A DNA stretch of 64,000 nt from Sambucus nigra (lineage: Eukaryota > Streptophyta > Magnoliopsida > Dipsacales > Adoxaceae). The notes beneath the pieces are model-generated. The model was not told where the DNA came from. It did not search any database and saw only the letters and a program-made list of their open reading frames with translations. The first letter of the stretch is position 1, and each line of letters begins with the position of its first letter. The DNA lies in assembly GCA_949130495.1 (NCBI GenBank), contig OX422215.1, positions 527,355,755 to 527,419,754 of the forward strand. The letters run 5' to 3'. Shown piece after piece: positions 58,106-64,000 of the stretch. The position numbers and the translations under genes were made by a program.

Positions 58106-61100
58106 CTATAAATTGATAGGTGAAGATCTGATGTAGTGACAGCCCATCTTGTCAAGCCTAATAGCCCCCCTGACCAAAGGAGGAAGCTCTGCCATAGAAG
58201 AGAAGATTTGAGAATTCTTGCAATGAATGCCAAAATTTGCTAAATAATCCGCCACCATATTAGATTCCCTGTAACAATGGGATAAAGAAAATTTAAGGAA
58301 CTTCAAGTCTTCTTTGATCTCGAAAACCAAATTCTTTAGTCTCCATGGGGGCTTCCAGTTCCTATTGATAAGATTCACCACGAACATTGAATCCACCTAA
58401 ATGTGGATCTCCTCAATATGAAATTCAATACATAACTTCATCCCCATTCTAAGGCCATATAATTCAGCATAAGAATTGGAAGCAATATCTGTCGAATGTG
58501 CATATGCAAGAATTGCATTGCCTTTATCATCTCTAACAATACCCCCACATCCACTAAGACCTGGAGTGCCTTTAGAAGCACCATCAATATTGAGTTTGAA
58601 GCAATTCGAATGGGGAGACGACCATTTGATAGGCTTGCATAATTTGAAATTATATGATGACTTTAGTTGAAAGATCTCTTTAATTCCAACATCAAACTCA
58701 GAGATTGAGTTTTTAAAATGAAGGCCTGAACAAATCTTGGAAATTAAAGAAATGGCTTGAGAGATGATATACTGAGAGTCCATATTGACATTATTATATA
58801 TAGAATTATTTCTACTTTTCCAAATCTCCCAACAAGTCACTGTAGGAATGCACTTACAGAGGAATTTGTGATAATCTTTGGACCCTGCTTTCAGCCACCA
58901 ACTGTGCATAAGAGATGAAATAGAAGACATGTCTAATGACATACCCATCAAATCAGCAAAAAACTTCCAAATAGGGGAGATGACGGGACATTGAATAAAT
59001 GAATGAGAAATGGATTCTGCATGATTATAACAAGATTTTCATCTAGAGCAAAGCCTAACTCCCACCTTCTGAATGCAGTCGTCAATAGGAACACACTGGT
59101 TCAATAACTTCCAAGAGATAATAGATAATTTTATTGGGATATTAGAATCCCATATATGCTCAAAAACTCTGGATGAAGGAAAATGATCTATAGACAACTC
59201 ATAAGCTGAAGAAAATGAAAATTCACCGGAAATACTGGGCTTCCATATCCAAGAACCATCTTCTTTGATCATGTTGTCCAAGCACTCATCTTCAACTGCT
59301 TTGATTCTCTTCCATGTCTGAGATCCACCACTAGATGCAGTCTTTAGGTTCTTGTACTTGTTGGCCATAAAAGATGACCAGAGAGATTTCTCTGTCTTGA
59401 GCTTCCAAAAAAGCCTCATGGATGAAGCTTTAGAAATGCTATTAAAATTCTTGAATCCCATTCCACCTGGATGAGTATCTCTGCATAACACTTCCCATTT
59501 TTTCCATTGGAACTTCCAGCCTAGAGAAAAAGAACCACCCCAGAAAAATTTATTAAAAAGATTATGTATTCTGGTGAAGATGGTTTTTGGAGGGGATATA
59601 GAAGCCAATAAGAAAAGAGGGATAGATGATAGAACATGTTTTAAGAGAATCAATCTTCCCCTGTAGTCAAAAATTTTGACTGCCAACCTGCCAATTTAGA
59701 TCTCAAAGTATGAAGCAAGCTGTCATAATATTTAAGTTTGTTTCTACCTTTAAATATAGGACAACCTAGATATTTAATAGGTAGGTCTTTAAACTTCAGG
59801 CAAGTACAATCAGCAACTTTGGATTTGAACAGAGAAGAGCACTTGGAATCAACTGAGAAGCTACTCTTATTGAAATTGACCTTCTGATCAGAGATAGATG
59901 AATAATAAGCAAGAAATCCCATAACATTCCTTAAGCTTTTTTTGTCCCCTCTACAGAATATCATAGGATCATCAGCAAAGGATAAATGAGAAATTAAGGG
60001 ACTGCCACTAGGTAAGTAGAAAGGAGAAATTTTTTTTTTCTCCATAAGCACATTCAGCCCTCTGCTCAAGAAATCTGCTGTAATTATAAAAAGACCTGGA
60101 GAAATAGGATCCCCCTGCCTCAATCCTCTTGTGGATTTGAAGAAACCATAACTTTGCCCTTTTAAAATAATAGAGAACCAATTAGAGGATATAATCCTCC
60201 AAATAAAATCAATCCATCTTTCCCCAAATCCAAAGCCCCTGAGCACTGAAATGAGAAACCCCCAATTGACTCTATCATAGGCTTTTTCCATGTCCAGTTT
60301 AATAATAACATTACCTCCATGAGCCTTTTTGTCTAAGTTTTCCACCATCTCTTTGGCTAGAAGAATATTGTCTTGGATAGCTCTCCCTTGAATAAATCCA
60401 CTTTGATTAGAAGAGATGATAAAAGGAAGGACTCTAGCCAATCTGTTTGAAAGCACTTTAGAGATGATCTTCATTGAGAAATTGCATAAACTAATAGGTC
60501 TTAGCTCAGCACAGGACTTTGGACACTTGACTTTAGGAATAAGGGCAATAGAAGTGCTTGACCAACTTTGAGGAATAGATGTACCTGCAAAGAAAGAAGA
60601 GATAGCAGATATAAAGTCAGTTTTAATTATTGGCCAACACTTTTTGTAAAAAGATCCACCAAAGCCATCAGGTCCAGGAGCTGCTTCCTCGCTAAGGTCT
60701 GATATGGCTGTGAAAATCTCCAATTCAGAGGGGAACTCTTCAAGAGAAGCATTCATCTCAGCAGATATCAATGGAGGAATAAACTCAGTTACATCATGCA
60801 TTTGAACTGGAGAAGCAGGAGACCAAAGATTTTTGAAAAAATCAACTATATGAGTCTGCAGCTCTTGAGGATCCTCAATAAACTGACCATCATTTGATTT
60901 TAAAGAATGAATATGAAGAATCTGTTGCTTGGCCTTCGCAGTAGCATGAAAAAACTTTGTGTTGGCATCTCCCAATTTCAACCATTTAACAGAGGACTTC
61001 TGCCTCCAATATTCTTCTTCCACTTTAATAGCTTCCAGCAACTTTGCTTGAGTTTGACTCAGAATTTTTCTATTAGAATCTGACTTGTCCATCTCATAAT

Positions 61101-62034
61101 TAATCTCTAGATGAGCAACTTCATCCTCAAGATTCCTCAGGGATTGAAAAATATCTTTAAAGACCTCTTTGTTCCAACTCTTCAAATCCTCTTTAAGCCT
61201 TCTGAGTTTAAGAGAAAATTTCCTCATATCTGATCCGTGACAATCTGCATCCCAAGATTTTTTAACTGTATCTATGAAAGATGAGTGAGAGCACCACATT
61301 GTTTGAAACTTGAATGGTCTAGGACAGTTATCCATAGAAGTTTTCACAGATAAAAGAAGAGGGGCATGATCTGAAGAAGCTTTATTGAGGTGTGTAATTC
61401 TAGAGTTTGGGAAAGAAGCTTCCCAAGAAGAATTATAAAGACACCTATCCAATCTAGCCATAATCAGATCCTCCTTCTTTCTATTATTGATCCAGGTGAA
61501 TCTAGATCCATTATAACCCAAGTCTCTCAGGCCACATTCATCTATAGCTTCATTGAAATCATTAACAGCCTGGAAATTTATGTCATTACCCCCTACCTTT
61601 TCAGCTTGGGAAGAAACAACATTAAAATCACCAATAACTAAATGAGGAAAATCTTCAAATTTATTTGACACCTCCAGCAACTGATGCCATAAGTCTTTTC
61701 TTTCTTCTACAGAGCACTTAGCATAAATGATGGTCAGGACAATAGGAGATTTCAAAGCTGGATGGTCCAACTGAATAGTTAAGTGTTGAGGATGATCCAC
61801 ACACACCTTAACAGAAATGTTATATCTCCAGAATAACCAAATTTTACCACTGTTATTGGAACAACCTCCTTCAAAACCCCATTTAAATTTATAGATATCA
61901 ATTTTTTGAGCAGCCACTTTTGGTTCTAACAGAGCAATAAAAGGCAGTTTATAAAGCTTAAGAAGCAATTTAACTCTTCTAGAAGATGACTTTTTAGAAG
62001 CCCCTCTGATATTCCACACAATGATATTGATCAT
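58106..62034 (-). pseudogene. LINE ORF2: endonuclease, reverse transcriptase, RNase H
   Basis: About 1310 codons. An AP-type endonuclease (residues 1-230) keeps N8, E37, Y104, GDFN at 135-138, D196 and SDH at 221-223. The RT has APGPDG (452-457), LRPISL (511-516), KLDMEKAYD (579-587), GLRQGDPISP (637-646) and FADD (686-689), followed by an unusual Pro. A one-base loss in a T run near 59665 shifts the frame; the next part has the zf-RVT region with a TGA at 59039 where a Cys codon is expected (RLCSR before, SCYNHAESISH after). RNase H (58620-58106) has FKLNIDGASKG and YAELYGL with a TAG at 58397. These would nick the target, copy the RNA and remove it. Confidence 0.93.
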
Positions 62035-63566
62035 TTAGAGGTAGAGAGATGGGAGTGTTTGATACCCTTGGTTCTAGCTCTGGTTATCCTTCTGAATAGC
62101 GGATCAGTCACTTTCAATTTATTAAAGGGCAGAAGATTATCTTTATCACTGCTCACTTTTATTAAGTCTTCTTTTGGAGTGGACAAATTTAGACTATTCT
62201 TACTCTCCAATTGCCAATCACACTGATCAGATGCCATGACAGTTATAGATTCACTATCTTCAATATCTGAGATATACAAAGGCAATGAAGCCTTATTTAT
62301 CTCGTGTTCAGGGAGGCAAGATGCTCTAGGGGACAAAGAGCAAGAATTAACTATTAGTACTGCATCAGCACTGATATTTTCACTATGAACCTTATTAATG
62401 CAATCTTGAAGAAATTTGGGACTAGAATTCAGCACTGCATCATCTATGGTACTACTACCAGTGTAAGGGACCAGCATTAAGTTGTTCACTTGGTTACCTC
62501 CAACTGCTATTTCTCCTTCTTCTGCAGAAAATTCTTTTTCATTATTTTCTGTAGCCACTATGTTTGACTCTTTTATCCGGACAGACTTTACTTGGGTACC
62601 CAAAAATACTTTTTCAAACTGATTAGGAACTTCTTCCTGAGCATCAATAGTATGAGAGGATAGAACCTCTGTAGAACCTGTAATAGGAAATTGCTCCTTT
62701 ATCACTTCTTTACCTTTAGCTGAAGGGCCTGCTTTGACAGCTTCTTGCACATCTTGAGGGGTTTTCTTAATCACATATTGGGTTGACTTCTTTGGTTGAT
62801 TTGAGGAGAAAGGAGCTTTAAACATACAAGATGTTTCGTCATGGCCTTTTTTAGAACAGCAGGTGCAATATTTTGGAATATTTTCTGCGACCACCTCCTG
62901 CCAGAAGCCCTTTGAACCGCATCCAATCCAAACCCTCCTTGGAATAGATTTGGTGAGATCTATTTCAACACATACCCGGGCAAGGCTTGGTCTATTGATT
63001 TCAATCGTAGAAGCATCAAGTTTTAGAGGGGAACCTATCAACTGAGCTATAGAATATAAAGATGATTTGGAAAAGAAGTGGATAGGAAGATGGGGAAAAG
63101 ATATCCAGATGGGAGCAATGCTGCTTTCAATGTCTGGTCTGAACTCAGTAGTCCATTTAAAGATTCTCATGGGAAATTTGCCTACATTCCATGTTTCTCT
63201 TATCCACATGCGAGAATAATCTTCATCTGAATTTAGTCTAATCAAAACATGTTTATGATCAAGGAGGCCAACATTGAAAGAAGTTTTGAGGGAGAATGTT
63301 TGAAAAACTTGCCTGATAACATCCATCGAGGGTCGACCATGTGAAAAATTTCCTACTAACGCATGTCTGAAAGGTTTTGAAAGAGTAGATATATCCTCTT
63401 ATGTGAAGATTACTGCTGGTTCCCCTTTGAACGTTGTTGGAGGTTTAAGGCCCAGGTCATGAGAAACTGTAGAGTCAGCCACAACTGCTGCAAATGATCG
63501 ATTCCACATATTTGGAATATCTGGTGGCTTTGGATTAACGTTGGGAGGGGGGTTTTGGGTTGCCAT
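62031..63566 (-). pseudogene. LINE ORF1: RNA-binding protein with zinc knuckle
   Basis: I start at MATQNPPPNVNPKPPD (63566), after a CT-rich leader. The frame is open except for a TAA at 63399, after which it continues without shift to 62031, 511 codons in all. The DUF4283-type domain includes ALVGNFSHGRPS, HVLIRLNSDEDYSRMW, FPMRIFKWTTEF and APIWISFPHLPIHFF. A CX2CX4HX4C zinc knuckle, CTCCSKKGHDETSC, follows at about residues 234-247. The last half is acidic, low in motifs and probably disordered. The protein would coat LINE RNA. Its stop TGA overlaps the ORF2 ATG as ATGA, as expected where ORF2 is made by reinitiation. Confidence 0.9.
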
Positions 63567-63631
63567 GCAAACCCTAGATAGGGTTTTGAGAGAGAGAAAG
63601 AGAGGCGGCGACAAAGGTATAGTGATTGCAA

Positions 63632-63633
<2 letters not shown>

Positions 63634-63707
<74 letters not shown>
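63634..63707. repeat. (AAT)n microsatellite at LINE 5' end
   Basis: About 25 TAA/AAT units directly upstream of the LINE 5' UTR, in the same phase and strand as the array at its 3' end. Confidence 0.95.
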
Positions 63708-64000
63708 CTATATTATAATACTAATACAATAGTAATAGCAATTATTACACTAGAGTTAATAAGATAACAAAATAAATAAATGAATTAACATTTTCTAAAA
63801 CATGCTTCGTTCTATGCCAAAATTTTTAATCTTCCCAAACCACGCCCTCACTAATTCCTTCAAACCATTCATTTTTTCTTCTGACCTTTTAGCCTTTCCA
63901 AACTTCTTTAACCGGTTCATTTTTTCACTTCTAAGCTATTAAAAAAACATCTATAAACTCACATCTCCATTTTCCTCTCTCCAGCATGTCTGAGTGCATG
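63708..64000. other. Right flank, nothing recognised
   Basis: AT-rich sequence with no coding or repeat signature that I can support. Confidence 0.4.

Larger units (their letters stand above)
57963..63633 (-). mobile_element. L1-type LINE, near full length
   Basis: Minus-strand non-LTR element of about 5.67 kb: short 5' UTR (63633-63567), ORF1 (63566-62031), ORF2 (62034-58106) overlapping by four bases, 3' UTR and an A-rich end (AAAAAAAATAAA, 57975-57963). All expected plant L1 domains are present. ORF1 has one stop, ORF2 one frameshift and two stops, so it is a fairly young dead copy. Both sides are (AAT)n, so the target duplication may be hidden inside the microsatellite. Confidence 0.92.

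Noticed and set aside
59650..59686. Programmed frameshift in LINE ORF2
   Set aside because: The T-run site does not form a standard slippery heptamer in the zero frame and plant L1 ORF2 is normally continuous, so a one-base loss is simpler.

Overview
This is intergenic DNA of a flowering plant, most likely a eudicot with a large repeat-rich genome. It is AT-rich, holds no intact host gene, and is built almost wholly from transposable elements inserted into one another. Evidence for a plant: Athila-like, Tat-like and chromovirus Ty3/gypsy elements with tRNA-Asp and tRNA-iMet primer sites, a plant L1 LINE whose ORF1 has a DUF4283-type region and a zinc knuckle, and captured exons that read like plant METTL16/FIONA1 and DUF1664 genes. 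The species cannot be named from the sequence.

The nesting, oldest first, with elements named here by letter. G: a minus-strand Tat-type Ty3 element, running off the left edge and ending at an LTR near 57.36 kb. A: a minus-strand Athila-like element (667-53749, about 10.1 kb net) inside the reverse transcriptase of G. Three elements then entered A: D (7130-18996, plus strand, gag remnants only, inside the A protease), C (19661-30698, minus strand chromovirus), and H, a Helitron (33647-53694, minus strand) inside the A 5' LTR. A third layer follows: E, a solo LTR (13143-16122) in D; F, an Athila-like gag-protease element (34697-42321) in H; and K, a copia-type gag-only element (43032-48984) in H. 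Right of G, an L1 LINE (57963-63633, minus strand) sits between (AAT)n microsatellites.

The nesting is supported by target-site duplications (GATGG for C, ATCAC for F, GTAT[T/C] for D, G[C/T]AAT for K, an A|T junction for the Helitron) and by reading frames that resume across D and across K. Three related elements (A, D, F) lack reverse transcriptase and integrase, and K has gag only, so all four look non-autonomous.

Points of most interest: (1) the U3 regions of F (Ty3/Athila-like) and K (Ty1/copia-type) share a block of about 260 bp followed by a palindrome pair and a TATA box, a promoter module common to two superfamilies; (2) the Helitron carries pieces of two host genes in its own orientation; (3) A, D and F each carry two hairpin-plus-G-tract signals, one after the coding region and one at the 3' LTR; (4) K keeps an open 570-codon gag although its LTRs differ by about 8%; (5) chromovirus C has an extra reading frame between primer site and gag. 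All coordinates and motif calls come from reading the sequence by eye; no database search was run.
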